From assembly GCF_004366735.1 (NCBI RefSeq), contig NZ_SOQX01000002.1, positions 576,273 through 640,272 of the forward strand: a DNA stretch of 64,000 bases. The letters are read 5' to 3'. Position 1 is the first letter of the stretch. The number at the start of each line of letters is the position of its first letter. The translations under genes were made by a program, and so were the position numbers. Under the pieces are notes generated by a model, which was not told the DNA's origin, searched no databases, and was given only the letters and a program-made list of their open reading frames with translations. Shown here one piece after another: positions 8,586 through 18,035 of this stretch. The DNA comes from Thiohalophilus thiocyanatoxydans (GTDB lineage Bacteria > Pseudomonadota > Gammaproteobacteria > UBA6429 > Thiohalophilaceae).

Positions 8586-8612
8586 GTCAGGTTGAGCGCA
8601 GTGCTACCTGAC
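8586..8612. repeat. Short palindromic repeat (GTCAGGT ... ACCTGAC)
   Basis: A 7-base perfect inverted repeat with a 13-base GC-rich loop (TGAGCGCAGTGCT). The right half, GCGCAG(T/C)GCTACCTGACATT, recurs at about 63802-63821. It lies between the two CACGAAGG hairpins, and no gene is visible in this gap. Confidence 0.7.
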
Positions 8613-8660
8613 ATTTTCCGCATCGGCAGGAGCGTCTGCTTTCCTGTCTTTTATAAAATA

Positions 8661-8737
8661 TCACCACGAAGGCTCGATGACACGAAGTGTTTTCAATTGA
8701 TTTGGTTTTTCTTCGTGCCTTCGTGTCTTCGTGGTGA
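8661..8737. repeat. Octamer-periodic hairpin repeat, CACGAAGG type, copy 2
   Basis: A better preserved copy: left arm TCACCACGAAGGCTCGATGA then CACGAAG, and right arm at 8711-8737 with CTTCGTGC, CTTCGTGT, CTTCGTGGTGA. The arms pair over more than 20 bases. It ends 14 bases before the stop of the tyrosine phosphatase gene on the minus strand. Confidence 0.9.
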
Positions 8738-8751
8738 ATATCTTTATGTTT

Positions 8752-9234
8752 TCACCCGAGATGGCGCTGGCGAATGTCCGCGAGCAACCCGCGCGAGGCG
8801 GCTTCCACCATATCGAAGACCCGATCGAATCCTTTCGGCCCGCCGTAATAGGGATCCGGCACCTCGGATTCGTTCAGCTGCGGGGCGAAATCGAGAAACA
8901 TGTGCAATTTATCGCGATGTTCGGGCGGGCAGATCTTCGCCAGATTGTGGTAGTTCTCACGGTCCATCGCCAGCACATAATCGAACTTCTCGAAATCGTC
9001 AGCCAGCGCCTTGCGGCCGCGCAGATCCCCGAGATCGATTCCGCGACCGCGGGCGGTCTCCTGGGCGCGCTGATCCGGCGGCGATCCGACATGATAGGCA
9101 TGGGTCCCGGCCGAATCGGTCACAATCTGTCCGTCCAGCCCCTCCTGGCGCAGCAGATGACGAAAAACCCCCTCGGCGGTCGGCGAGCGGCAGATATTGC
9201 CCAGACAGACAAACAACACACTGACTTTTTCCAT
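8752..9234 (-). CDS. Low-molecular-weight protein-tyrosine phosphatase
   Basis: 160 residues from the ATG at 9234. The longer frame to 9609 overlaps the divergent AmrS gene and its extra part resembles no family. The catalytic P-loop CLGNICRS holds nucleophile Cys10 and Arg16, and the general-acid loop is DPYYGG near residue 130. This is the cytoplasmic LMW-PTP family (Wzb/Etp/PtpA), which dephosphorylates tyrosine, often on exopolysaccharide kinases. In Pseudomonas, as I recall, ptpA follows lpxK-trm112-kdsB on the same strand. Here it also follows lpxK-trm112 on the same strand, but kdsB is missing and two plus-strand genes lie between. Confidence 0.93.
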   Translation of the reverse strand: MEKVSVLFVCLGNICRSPTAEGVFRHLLRQEGLDGQIVTDSAGTHAYHVGSPPDQRAQETARGRGIDLGDLRGRKALADDFEKFDYVLAMDRENYHNLAKICPPEHRDKLHMFLDFAPQLNESEVPDPYYGGPKGFDRVFDMVEAASRGLLADIRQRHLG

Positions 9235-9399
9235 TTTTTTCAAGCACCTGAAAAACTGAGTCGCGATTTTAGCAGATTCCCGGCGGCCGTTGGCAATCCG
9301 GCCGTTCCCGAAACTCGCCGGATTGCCGGCTGTATTTGAATTCAGGCTGAGACACCCTATATTGTAACTATCACTCTTTGGAAGCCGTCGCCGAATACC

Positions 9400-10482
9400 A
9401 TGCAAGATACCGTCCCTACCCGCTACTGGCACAAACTCGATGATGGTCGCATCCAGTGCGATCTCTGTCCGCGCTTTTGCAAGCTGCACGAAGGGCAGCG
9501 CGGGCTCTGTTTTGTCCGCCAGAATATCGACGACCAGATCATGCTGACCACCTACGGGCGTTCCAGCGGCTACTGCATCGATCCCATCGAGAAAAAACCG
9601 CTGAACCATTACCTGCCCGGCACACCGGTATTGTCATTCGGCACCGCCGGCTGCAATCTGGCCTGCAAGTTCTGCCAGAACTGGGATATCAGTAAATCCC
9701 GCGAGATCGATACCCTGGCTGATGAGGCTTCCCCGGAACTGATCGCCAGCGCCGCGGAGCAGCTCGGCTGTCGCAGTGTCGCCTATACCTATAATGATCC
9801 GGTCATTTTCCACGAATATGCCATCGACGTGGCCAAAGCCTGTCATGAGAGGGACATTAAATCGGTGGCAGTGACGGCCGGTTATGTCACGCCGGAGCCG
9901 CGAGTCGAATTCTATCAACATATGGACGCGGCCAATGTCGATCTCAAAGCTTTTACCGAGAACTTTTATTACAAACTGACCGGCGGTCACCTGGAGCCGG
10001 TACTGGATACTATTAAATATCTCAAACACGAAACCGATGTCTGGATGGAACTGACTACCCTGCTGATTCCCGATAAAAACGACTCGGACAAGGAAATTGA
10101 GTCAATGAGCCAGTGGATTGTCGACGAACTGGGACCGGATGTGCCGCTGCACTTCAGCGCCTTTCATCCCGATTTCAAGATGATGGACATCCCGCCAACC
10201 CCGACCGCCACCCTGACGCGGGCTCGCAACATTGCCATGCAAAACGGGCTGCGTTATGTCTATACGGGTAATGTTCATGATGAAACCGGCGGCAGCACCT
10301 ATTGCCATCATTGCGGAAACAAACTGATTGGCCGTGACTGGTATGTTCTGGGCGAATGGAATCTGACTGCCGACGGTAAATGTAACCAGTGCGGCACCGC
10401 CTGTGCCGGCGTATTTGAATCCCGGCCGGGGAACTGGGGCGCCAAACGTCAGCCGGTGCGACTCAAAGACTACGCGGCATGA
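9400..10482 (+). CDS. amrS: AmmeMemoRadiSam-system radical SAM enzyme AmrS (orphan)
   Basis: 360 residues. An N-terminal Cys cluster (Cys20, Cys23, Cys27, Cys37) precedes the radical SAM motif CNLACKFC (Cys85, Cys89, Cys92). Typical AmrS segments follow: YTYNDPVIFHEYA, NVDLKAFTENFYY, and PLHFSAFHPDFKMMD. The C-terminus has a zinc-ribbon-like pair, CHHC (302, 305) and CNQC (328, 331). The AmrS/AmrA/AmrB set is named from co-occurrence and its chemistry is not established. AmrA and AmrB are not next to it, so this is an orphan copy. It diverges from the phosphatase gene across 165 bases and interrupts the lpxK-to-ptpA block. Confidence 0.9.
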   Translation: MQDTVPTRYWHKLDDGRIQCDLCPRFCKLHEGQRGLCFVRQNIDDQIMLTTYGRSSGYCIDPIEKKPLNHYLPGTPVLSFGTAGCNLACKFCQNWDISKSREIDTLADEASPELIASAAEQLGCRSVAYTYNDPVIFHEYAIDVAKACHERDIKSVAVTAGYVTPEPRVEFYQHMDAANVDLKAFTENFYYKLTGGHLEPVLDTIKYLKHETDVWMELTTLLIPDKNDSDKEIESMSQWIVDELGPDVPLHFSAFHPDFKMMDIPPTPTATLTRARNIAMQNGLRYVYTGNVHDETGGSTYCHHCGNKLIGRDWYVLGEWNLTADGKCNQCGTACAGVFESRPGNWGAKRQPVRLKDYAA

Positions 10483-10527
10483 GCTCTGCATTAATCCGAA
10501 CAAACACAACAAGCGGTATAAAACAAA

Positions 10528-10791
10528 ATGAGTGAACTCAGAATCACCCTGCAACAGCTGCGCGGCATGATCGGGTTGCATGTCGTACACCAGGGCATTC
10601 CATGTCAGATTATCGAGGTTCTGGATGACGGACCCGCCATCGTGCTGCAAAGCTGCAACCCGAACAAACCCGTACAATCCAATCAACACGGCGAAGGCAA
10701 TCGCCGGGTACAGGAGACGTTCACGGTCCCGGTGCTGACACGCGACAAATACGAATTTCACCCTCAGTATCTGGCGCTCGAGCTCCCCTGA
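10528..10791 (+). CDS. Small soluble protein, function unknown
   Basis: 87 residues starting 45 bases after the amrS stop on the same strand, so probably co-transcribed. The sequence begins with a helix (ELRITLQQLRGMIGLHV). It continues with a beta-rich part, HQGIPCQIIEVLDDGPAIVLQ, cut short here at that point, then a polar loop with NPNKPVQSNQHGEG and a final strand pair. The pattern of a small barrel (GxxxxHQGIPCQIIEVLDD) suggests a KOW/OB-like fold, which is only an inference. No signal peptide or catalytic motif is visible. Confidence 0.65.
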   Translation: MSELRITLQQLRGMIGLHVVHQGIPCQIIEVLDDGPAIVLQSCNPNKPVQSNQHGEGNRRVQETFTVPVLTRDKYEFHPQYLALELP

Positions 10792-10897
10792 TCCACGACA
10801 GAATCACTATCTAACGTATTTCCGTCCTACAAGCGCTGTTTATCACAGACACTACAGTGGTTCATGAGCTTCACTCCGGGCTTGATTGCCGGAGACA

Positions 10898-11080
10898 TTA
10901 CTCAACTTCTTCGTCAGGGCTCAATTGCCGTGCTTCGTCTTCCAGCATAACCGGAATATCATCACGTATCGGGTAAGCAAGACGATCCAGCTTGCAGATG
11001 AGTTCCTGATTTTCCTTGTTGTAAACCAGCGTGCCCTTGCAAACCGGACAGGCCAGGATATCAAGCAGTTTTGTGTCCAC
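10898..11080 (-). CDS. Trm112-family zinc-ribbon protein (YcaR-like)
   Basis: 60 residues from a GTG at 11080, chosen because GGAGG lies six bases upstream and the length matches the family; the ATG at 11098 would add six unusual residues. CPVC at 11-14 and the pattern [12 protein letters not shown]...[20 protein letters not shown] are diagnostic. Trm112 proteins stabilise methyltransferase partners in eukaryotes and archaea; the bacterial role is uncertain. The gene overlaps the end of lpxK by 20 bases, its usual neighbour. Confidence 0.9.
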   Translation of the reverse strand: MDTKLLDILACPVCKGTLVYNKENQELICKLDRLAYPIRDDIPVMLEDEARQLSPDEEVE

Positions 11081-12083
11081 GTTTGGCCTCCAGTACATTT
11101 AAAAGATGGTAATGAAATTTTTTCTCAATAGTTGCCTGAATCGGCACATACCAGGCATCATCAAGTTCCAGTCTTTCACATTTAACCGCGTCTTTCTCGG
11201 TCATCAGAATCGGCTGTCGTTCCTCAAAATCAAAATCATCGGACCGGAACACATGATGATCCGGGTAGGTATGTTCGATAACATCCAACCCCTCAGAACG
11301 TAACATATTAAAAAAACGTTGCGGATTGCCAACCCCGGCAATAGCGTGGATGCGTTGGCCGGCAAACTGCGCCATCTCGGCGGTGCGGCTGTTATCCTTA
11401 ACATTCACCCACTGGCGTCCAACGTAATCCATGGGATATTCATCACCCACCGGGACACTGTTGGTCACAATCAGATCGGCCTCGTTCAAGCGCGATACCG
11501 GCTCGCGTAACGGACCGGCCGGCAGGCACCAGCCGTTGCCAAAACGGCGCACACCGTCAACCACCACCACTTCGACTTCCCTTTCCAGGGCATAATGCTG
11601 AAGCCCGTCGTCACTGATCAAAATATCGCAGTCATGATGCGCCAGCAACGAATGGGCTGCCTCGACCCGGTCGGGTCCAACCGCCATGGGACAGCCGGTG
11701 CGACGGGAAATAATCACTGGCTCATCACCGACTATCACCGGATCCGCGTCCGGACGAACCTGTTGCGGCCAGGAGCTGGCCTTGCCGCCATAGCCGCGGC
11801 TGATAACCCCCGGTTTAAAGCCGGCCTGCTTGAGGATACTAATCACCGCAATCACCAGTGGTGTCTTGCCTGTACCGCCGGTCGTAATATTACCGACCAC
11901 AATCACCGGAACCGGCATCCGTGTCCGGGACAGGAACCCCTTGCGATAAGCATAACGACGCAATCCCACCACCAGACAAAACAGCCCGCTCAAGGGCAAT
12001 AACAAACTCGCCCATAGCGAGCGTTTTTCCCAAATGACTTGCAGTTTCTGTTGCAACACGTATTGAGTCCGTTTATTTATCAA
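11061..12083 (-). CDS. lpxK: Tetraacyldisaccharide 4'-kinase LpxK
   Basis: 340 residues, usual length. An N-terminal membrane anchor (about 23-45) precedes the P-loop GGTGKTP inside [26 protein letters not shown] and ISDDGLQHY are the LpxK signature motifs. It phosphorylates the 4' position of the lipid A disaccharide at the inner face of the cytoplasmic membrane. It overlaps msbA by four bases upstream and trm112 by 20 bases downstream. The presence of lpxK with msbA shows a lipopolysaccharide-bearing outer membrane. Confidence 0.95.
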   Translation of the reverse strand: MINKRTQYVLQQKLQVIWEKRSLWASLLLPLSGLFCLVVGLRRYAYRKGFLSRTRMPVPVIVVGNITTGGTGKTPLVIAVISILKQAGFKPGVISRGYGGKASSWPQQVRPDADPVIVGDEPVIISRRTGCPMAVGPDRVEAAHSLLAHHDCDILISDDGLQHYALEREVEVVVVDGVRRFGNGWCLPAGPLREPVSRLNEADLIVTNSVPVGDEYPMDYVGRQWVNVKDNSRTAEMAQFAGQRIHAIAGVGNPQRFFNMLRSEGLDVIEHTYPDHHVFRSDDFDFEERQPILMTEKDAVKCERLELDDAWYVPIQATIEKKFHYHLLNVLEAKRGHKTA

Positions 12084-13840
12084 GTGGTGCTGAATTGTAT
12101 GCCATGGAGACTGGCGTACTGTCCGTTTTTGGCAAGCAGTTCATCGTGCCGGCCGACTTCCACAATCCGTCCGGCTTCCAGTACCACAATCTTGTCGACC
12201 CTCTCGATGGTTGACAGCCGATGAGCAATCACCAGTGTGGTACGATCCTCCATAAGATGCTCGATAGCACCCTGGATATAACGTTCTGATTCGGTGTCCA
12301 GCGCCGAAGTCGCCTCATCCAGAATCAGTATAGGTGCATTTTTAAGTATGGCCCGGGCAATCGCCAGTCGTTGACGTTGTCCACCGGAAAGCAGTACGCC
12401 GTTCTCGCCCACCACGGTATCAAACCCCTCGGGCAATCGCTCGATAAAGTCCAGGGCATAGGCCGCCTCGGCCGCTTCACGGATCGCGGTCTCATCCGCA
12501 TGTTCCAGTGCGCCATAGGCGATATTATGGGCAATCGTATCATTGAAAAGTGTGACTTGCTGGCTAACCAGAGCTATTTGACTGCGCAAGCTGGTTAGGG
12601 TGACATCCTTAATATCAACGTCGTCAATTAAAATCCGGCCCTGTTTGATTTCATAAAACCGGGGTAACAGACTGACCAAAGTGGATTTACCCGCACCGGA
12701 GCGGCCGACAAAGGCGACGCTCTCGCCCGGCTCAATTGTCAGTTCGATATCGGACAGCACCGGCTCGTTTTCCATGCCCTCATAGCTGAAGGTCACCGAT
12801 TGATATTGCACCCTTCCCTCCACGTGTGTCAGTTCGCGGGTGCCCCTGTCCGGTTCGGGTTCACTGTCCACAAAAGTGAACACACTGTAGGCGGCAGCGA
12901 TACCGCGCTGCAACTTGGCATTAATGGTGGTCAGACGCTTGGCATGTTGCAATAACAGAATCATTGACAACATAAAGGACATAAATTTACCAACGGTCAT
13001 CTCGTCAAGGAATCCCGGCTTGGTGGCAATATAGACAATCCCGGCAAACGCCGTTACCACAATTTGTTGAATAAGCGGGGAGCTGATGGCATTGGTTGCG
13101 ACCAGCTTGAGATGCTGGCGGCGGTTGTAGGCATTAACCTTTTCAAATCGTTCGGTCTCGTATTCCTGGCCGCCGAAAATCTTGATTTCACGATTAGCTT
13201 CGATGGTCTCCTCGGTAACATTGGAAACATCACCCATGGAGCGCTGGATTCGATGACTGAGCTTACGAAAACGTTTGCTGACCAACACCACGGCCACGGC
13301 AATCACCGGTATAGCCACCAGCAAGATCAGGGTCAGCGTGGCGCTCAGATACATCATAACAACGAGCAGGACGATTATGGTCAGAGAGTCACGGATCAGG
13401 GTAGTTACGACTGTCGATGCGGCATCCGCCAGTTGTTCGATATCATATACCATCTTCGACAACAGGCCGCCGGACGAGGTTGTTTCATAATAGCCGATGG
13501 GCAGGCAGAGCAACTTGTTGAAGACCATGCTGCGCAGATTCTGGATGACACTGCGGGCGATCCAGGCCATACCGTATTCCGATAAAAAGCTGCCAATTGT
13601 GCGTATGGCAAAGACGATAATCATCAGGATCGGTATCCATTTGATCATCGCCGGATCCTTGTCGACAAAACTGCCGTCAACCATCGGTTCGATCAGCTTG
13701 GCGAAGGCCCCCTGACTCAGGGAGAATATCACCATACCGAACACGGCGAGCAAAAAGACTTTCCAGTACGGGAAGGCATGCCTAAGCAGCCGACGATAAA
13801 TCACATAACCATCGGCACTGTCACCGGGTGACGAACGCAT
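12080..13840 (-). CDS. msbA: Lipid A export ABC transporter MsbA
   Basis: 586 residues: six-helix ABC membrane domain (about 1-320) fused to an ATPase domain. Walker A is GRSGAGKST, the signature LSGGQRQR, and Walker B ILILDEATSALD. The order exbD-msbA-lpxK, with only six bases to exbD and a four-base overlap with lpxK, identifies it as the lipid A flippase rather than a generic multidrug exporter. It moves core-lipid A from the inner to the outer leaflet of the cytoplasmic membrane. Confidence 0.94.
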   Translation of the reverse strand: MRSSPGDSADGYVIYRRLLRHAFPYWKVFLLAVFGMVIFSLSQGAFAKLIEPMVDGSFVDKDPAMIKWIPILMIIVFAIRTIGSFLSEYGMAWIARSVIQNLRSMVFNKLLCLPIGYYETTSSGGLLSKMVYDIEQLADAASTVVTTLIRDSLTIIVLLVVMMYLSATLTLILLVAIPVIAVAVVLVSKRFRKLSHRIQRSMGDVSNVTEETIEANREIKIFGGQEYETERFEKVNAYNRRQHLKLVATNAISSPLIQQIVVTAFAGIVYIATKPGFLDEMTVGKFMSFMLSMILLLQHAKRLTTINAKLQRGIAAAYSVFTFVDSEPEPDRGTRELTHVEGRVQYQSVTFSYEGMENEPVLSDIELTIEPGESVAFVGRSGAGKSTLVSLLPRFYEIKQGRILIDDVDIKDVTLTSLRSQIALVSQQVTLFNDTIAHNIAYGALEHADETAIREAAEAAYALDFIERLPEGFDTVVGENGVLLSGGQRQRLAIARAILKNAPILILDEATSALDTESERYIQGAIEHLMEDRTTLVIAHRLSTIERVDKIVVLEAGRIVEVGRHDELLAKNGQYASLHGIQFSTT

Positions 13841-13846
13841 CAGCGG

Positions 13847-14266
13847 CTACTTCTCTTCGTTCTGTTTGGTGGCGAAGGTGAGATTCACCAGCCCTATCTG
13901 GCGCGCCGCATCCATGGCCCGAATCACGGCCTGATGTGGTGTATTACGATCGGCACTGAGTATCAGCCGGGGATCTTCGTGATCGGCACGCACGTCCCGC
14001 AACGCTTTTTTCAAAGTTGACAGTTGTTCATCGCGGGTCCGTTTTTCATTAATAAAGTAATGACCTTCACCGTCGATAGTAACCTCAATAGTAAAGCGTT
14101 CGTCCTCGCTTTTTTCACCCGCCGCTTCGGGTAACTCGATGCTGATCTCCGACTCTTTCTCAAAGGTGGTGGATACCATAAAAAAGATCAGCAGCAGAAA
14201 TACCACATCGATCAATGGAGTGATATTCAGTTCCGGTTCCTTGTTGCGATCGTGACGCAGTATCAT
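13847..14266 (-). CDS. exbD: ExbD/TolR-family biopolymer transport protein
   Basis: 139 residues with a single N-terminal membrane helix containing the conserved proton-pathway aspartate (Asp20 in NITPLIDVVFLLLIF), followed by a periplasmic domain. ExbD forms the motor with ExbB and uses the proton gradient to energise TonB-type or related systems. The gene starts inside the exbB end (four-base overlap). In this position between comEC and msbA-lpxK the pair is usually annotated ExbB/ExbD, not TolQ/TolR; no TonB gene is nearby. Confidence 0.92.
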   Translation of the reverse strand: MILRHDRNKEPELNITPLIDVVFLLLIFFMVSTTFEKESEISIELPEAAGEKSEDERFTIEVTIDGEGHYFINEKRTRDEQLSTLKKALRDVRADHEDPRLILSADRNTPHQAVIRAMDAARQIGLVNLTFATKQNEEK

Positions 14267-14892
14267 GCCGCGGTATCCTGACCGGTTTCCCGATCGCCAT
14301 GCATGACATCAACGACTTTCATCGCCTCCTCTTCCATTTTCAGGACCAGGATTTCGACCTTGCCGCGAAAATAGCGGTAGAAAATCAGACTGGGTATGGC
14401 AACCGACAGGCCGGCCGCGGTTGTGATCAATGCTTCGGAAATTCCGCCGGCCAGTACCGACGGGTTACCCACACCTTCGGTGGTAATCGCGGCGAACACC
14501 TTGATCATGCCGATGACGGTACCGAGCAAACCCAGCAACGGGGTGATCGAGGCGATGGTCCCCAGCGTATTGAGATAGCGTTCCAGCTCCAGTACCACCT
14601 GACGACCGGTCTCCTCGATACTCTCTTTCATGATATCGCGCGGATGCTGGCGATTGACCAGTCCGGCTGCCAGAATCCGACCCAGAGGTGAATTACGTGA
14701 CAGGGATTGGAGCTGAGTTTCGTCGAGTGACTGGTTTTTGTACCACTGCCAGACTTGCGCGACCAGATAGTTCGGCGCTATACGCGTTTGTTGCAGGGTC
14801 CAGAAACGCTCGCCGACGATGGCCAACGCAATAACGGAACACAATAGAATCGGCAGCATCAACCAGCCGCCCGCCTGGATCATTTCAAACAC
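14263..14892 (-). CDS. exbB: ExbB/TolQ-family proton channel protein
   Basis: 209 residues from a GTG at 14892 (product begins MFEMIQAGGWLML), with AAGGA a few bases upstream. The frame extends to 14952, but the family usually begins MFE.IQAGGW. Three membrane helices are visible, with LGTVIGMIKVF and the ISEALITTAAGLSVAIPSL segment of the MotA/TolQ/ExbB domain. It partners the ExbD protein encoded next. A 150-base gap separates it from comEC upstream, with no gene in it. Confidence 0.92.
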   Translation of the reverse strand: MFEMIQAGGWLMLPILLCSVIALAIVGERFWTLQQTRIAPNYLVAQVWQWYKNQSLDETQLQSLSRNSPLGRILAAGLVNRQHPRDIMKESIEETGRQVVLELERYLNTLGTIASITPLLGLLGTVIGMIKVFAAITTEGVGNPSVLAGGISEALITTAAGLSVAIPSLIFYRYFRGKVEILVLKMEEEAMKVVDVMHGDRETGQDTAA

Positions 14893-15042
14893 GTAGCACG
14901 TCCTTTTTGATGATAAACAAGGAGATGTAAAAACTGCGGCTAACTTTAACAAAGACCGGCCACCCCTGAAAGTGCGGGGGTCACTCGGGACGAAATTAAA
15001 CCACCGATGCTGATCGCCGTGATCGCGCCCATGCCGCCCCGA

Positions 15043-17364
15043 TCACTCCTTCGACTCTCGCTCACCACCACCCGGATCGTGCCAGTAGCGACGACTGGCG
15101 TGACGATAACTGAACCGTTTGCGCGGCCCGTCTGGCTCCCCCAGCACAAAGCGCAGGGCCCCTTCTTCATCCACCCGGTACTGGCGCGCGCCCCGCCGGG
15201 CATAGCGTTCGACCACCGGCGGGCGCGGAAAGCGGTAGCGGTTGCGATAACCGACCGGGTACAGCACATAGTCGGGGTCGACCGCGGTGACAAACGCCGG
15301 ACTTGAAGAGGTCAGGCTGCCGTGATGCGGCGCCACCAGGATCCGGGCCGCCAGTTTGCTGCGTTGCCGGCGCACCAGGGCACGCTCCGAGGCCTGTTCA
15401 ATATCCCCGCTGAGCAGCGCCACCTGGCCGCCCGCCTCGATCCGCAGCACGCAGGAGGCGTCATTGCCGGCGCGGCTGTCCGCCACCGGCCCCAGAAACG
15501 CAAAATGAACCCCGTCCCAGCGCCATTGCTGCCCGGCCCGGCAGGAATGCACGCCCTCGCCCTCGATCGCCGCCGGGACGCTGGTATCGATCCGCCCGAC
15601 CGGCAGGGCCTGACGCACCGACGCCAGGCCGCCGATGTGATCATTGTCGCCGTGACTGATCACCAGCCGGTCGATCCGCCGATAGCCCGCCTGGCGCAGA
15701 TATGGCACCACCACCGCCGCGCCGGTATCAAACCGCGCGCTGTAACGGGGCCCGGTATCGAATACCAGCAGCCGGGAACGGGTCTGCACCGTCGCCGCCA
15801 GGCCCTGGCCCACATCCAGCAGGGTCAGCCATGCCTGCCCCGGCGGGGGCCGGGCAAAGGCGCCCAGCAACAGTGGCAGACACAACAACGGGGCGAGATA
15901 GCGCCCCGGCAGGCCGCGCGGGGCCAGTAACACGATGAGACCCAGCGCCAGCAGCAGGATCGCGATGCCGCTGACCACCCCGCTTTGCCAGTGGGAGCCC
16001 GGCCAGGCGGCCAGCGCCGTCAACAGCTCGAGCAACCCCGCCAGCAACCCGCTCACCACCCCGATCAGTCCCTCGGCGAGGCCCGGAGCCAGCAGCAGTC
16101 CGATCACTGCCAGCAGGGCCAGCGGCACCACCAGCAGGCTCACCAGGGGAATCGCCACCAGGTTCGCCAGCGGGGCGATCAGCGATACCTGCTGGAACCA
16201 GAGTATTAATAAGGGAGCCAGGCCCAGGCTGATCCAGCCCTGGATGCGCAACCACTGCCAGGGTCGGGCCAGCCGTTCCCGGCGTCCGCCCAGGGCATAC
16301 AGAATCAGCGCCACCGCGGCAAACGAGAGCCAGAACCCCGCCGAGAGGACCGCCAGCGGATCGAGTAACAACACCAGCAAGGCGGCCCAGGCCAGGGTGC
16401 GGCCCGGCGGTAATGGACGCATCCGCCACAACGCCAGCATCACCACCAGCAACATGATCAACGCCCGCTGGGTGGGAATGGCGAACCCGGCCAGCGCGGC
16501 ATAAAACGTGGCCGCCAGGGTGGCCAGCAACGCCGCCGCCCGCGGCGCCGCAAGCCAGAGCAACGCCCGCTCGCCGGCCAGCGGCCAGAGCCGGCGGGCC
16601 AGCCAGAACACCAGCGCGGCCAGCAGCCCGATATGCATGCCCGAGATCGCCAGCAGATGGGCCGTACCGGTCACCCGCAGCACCTCCCAGGTGTCCGTCT
16701 CGATGGCCCGGCGATCGCCGACGGTCAGCGCCAGAAACAGCCCTTCGGCCGGTCCCTGCAACGCGCTCTGCAACCGTTCGCTCAACCGCTGTCGATAACG
16801 ATCAAGCCGATAACGCAACGGCACGGGCTGCTCGAGTGCGACGGACTCATGACGCACATAGCCGGTGGCCCGCAGGCGTTGGGCAAACAGCCAGCGCTCG
16901 TAATCAAACCCGCCGGGATTACGAAATCCGTGCGGCCGCTTGAGCCGCACCTGCAGGCGCCACGCGTCACCGGCCTCCAGGGCCGGCGGGGTCCGGCCAT
17001 ACCAGCTGAGGCGGATCCGCGCCGGCCACTGGCGTCGCTCGCCATCCACCCACAGCTGGCTCACCACGAATTCAAACCGGGTGCGGCGTTCGAAAAATTC
17101 GGGCAAACCGGCGACATGCCCTTCCACCTGAATATCCCGGCCCTCAAGCTCGGGCGGCAGGCTGACGCCAAGAATGTGATGGGCGCTCCACAGACACCAG
17201 AGAAAACCGCTCACGCCCCAGCCGAGCAGACGCCAGGGCAGCGGCAACCACAGGGCGGCGGGGATCGACAGCAGCAACAGGCCGATCCAGCCCGGCGCCG
17301 GCAGAACACTGAACCATTGCAGGCAGAGAATGCCCAGAAGAAATGCTATCGTCCCTGATCGCAT
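15043..17364 (-). CDS. comEC: DNA internalisation/competence protein ComEC/Rec2
   Basis: 773 residues. Domains in order: DUF4131 N-terminal part with membrane helices (1-200), a polytopic competence domain (about 210-480 with GTAHLLAISGMHIGL), and a C-terminal metallo-beta-lactamase domain with SHGDNDHIGG and LLSGDIEQASE. ComEC forms the inner-membrane channel for single-stranded DNA in natural transformation, and the lactamase-like domain may degrade the non-transported strand. The gene is full length. No other competence genes are in the window. It is transcribed toward exbBD-msbA-lpxK, a conserved order. Confidence 0.93.
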   Translation of the reverse strand: MRSGTIAFLLGILCLQWFSVLPAPGWIGLLLLSIPAALWLPLPWRLLGWGVSGFLWCLWSAHHILGVSLPPELEGRDIQVEGHVAGLPEFFERRTRFEFVVSQLWVDGERRQWPARIRLSWYGRTPPALEAGDAWRLQVRLKRPHGFRNPGGFDYERWLFAQRLRATGYVRHESVALEQPVPLRYRLDRYRQRLSERLQSALQGPAEGLFLALTVGDRRAIETDTWEVLRVTGTAHLLAISGMHIGLLAALVFWLARRLWPLAGERALLWLAAPRAAALLATLAATFYAALAGFAIPTQRALIMLLVVMLALWRMRPLPPGRTLAWAALLVLLLDPLAVLSAGFWLSFAAVALILYALGGRRERLARPWQWLRIQGWISLGLAPLLILWFQQVSLIAPLANLVAIPLVSLLVVPLALLAVIGLLLAPGLAEGLIGVVSGLLAGLLELLTALAAWPGSHWQSGVVSGIAILLLALGLIVLLAPRGLPGRYLAPLLCLPLLLGAFARPPPGQAWLTLLDVGQGLAATVQTRSRLLVFDTGPRYSARFDTGAAVVVPYLRQAGYRRIDRLVISHGDNDHIGGLASVRQALPVGRIDTSVPAAIEGEGVHSCRAGQQWRWDGVHFAFLGPVADSRAGNDASCVLRIEAGGQVALLSGDIEQASERALVRRQRSKLAARILVAPHHGSLTSSSPAFVTAVDPDYVLYPVGYRNRYRFPRPPVVERYARRGARQYRVDEEGALRFVLGEPDGPRKRFSYRHASRRYWHDPGGGERESKE

Positions 17365-17434
17365 AAAAGGTTATCGCTTGTAATACAATTACTGGATAAT
17401 AGCCCGGCTGACAACGTTCCCTGAATCGCCAGAC

Positions 17435-17992
17435 ATGCCACGCAAGTTTATAAGAAAATATATGCCGGATCACGACAAGATCCGCAACCATGTCCAGTTA
17501 AACCGGGTGTTCGGCAATCTGCTCCACGATCCGAATCTGCTGCACCTGAACCGTCGCTCCGTCTCCAGCGCCTTTGCCGTGGGGCTGTTTATCGCCTTTG
17601 TGCCGGTGCCGTTCCAGATGCTGCTGGCCGCGGCAGCGGCCATCATCGTGCGCTGCAACCTGCCCCTCGCCGTCGCCCTGGTCTGGATCACCAACCCCTT
17701 TACCATGGGGCCGATCTTTTTCTTCAGTTACAAGGTCGGCACCTGGTTTTTGGGCACGCCGATCCGGGCCGTGCAGTTCGCCCCCTCCTGGGAGTGGTTC
17801 AGCAGTGAGCTGGGGGTGATCTGGCAACCGCTGTTGCTTGGCAGTTTCGTGGTGGGTCTGGTGAGTGCGGCGCTGGGCTATGGCGTGATCCGGCTGCTCT
17901 GGCGTCTGCGGCTGCGCAATTATCTGCGCGATCGCAGGCTGCGCTTCTCCCTGAGACGCCGGGATCAGGACGCGAACAATGTTGACAAATAA
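17435..17992 (+). CDS. DUF2062 membrane protein
   Basis: 185 residues. A basic N-terminus (MPRKFIRKYMPDHDKIR) leads to SVSSAFAVGLFIAFVPVPFQM and WITNPFTMGPIFFFSYKVG, the DUF2062 hallmarks. Three or four hydrophobic segments and a very basic tail (RLRLRNYLRDRRLRFSLRRR) follow. The function is unknown. It is divergent from comEC across 70 bases, a neighbourhood shared with Pseudomonas as I recall. A second in-frame ATG ten codons in (17462) is an alternative start. Confidence 0.85.
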   Translation: MPRKFIRKYMPDHDKIRNHVQLNRVFGNLLHDPNLLHLNRRSVSSAFAVGLFIAFVPVPFQMLLAAAAAIIVRCNLPLAVALVWITNPFTMGPIFFFSYKVGTWFLGTPIRAVQFAPSWEWFSSELGVIWQPLLLGSFVVGLVSAALGYGVIRLLWRLRLRNYLRDRRLRFSLRRRDQDANNVDK

Positions 17993-18035
17993 CTTTAAGT
18001 CAACATCAAGTTTATTCTATAAGACACTGTTTTTA

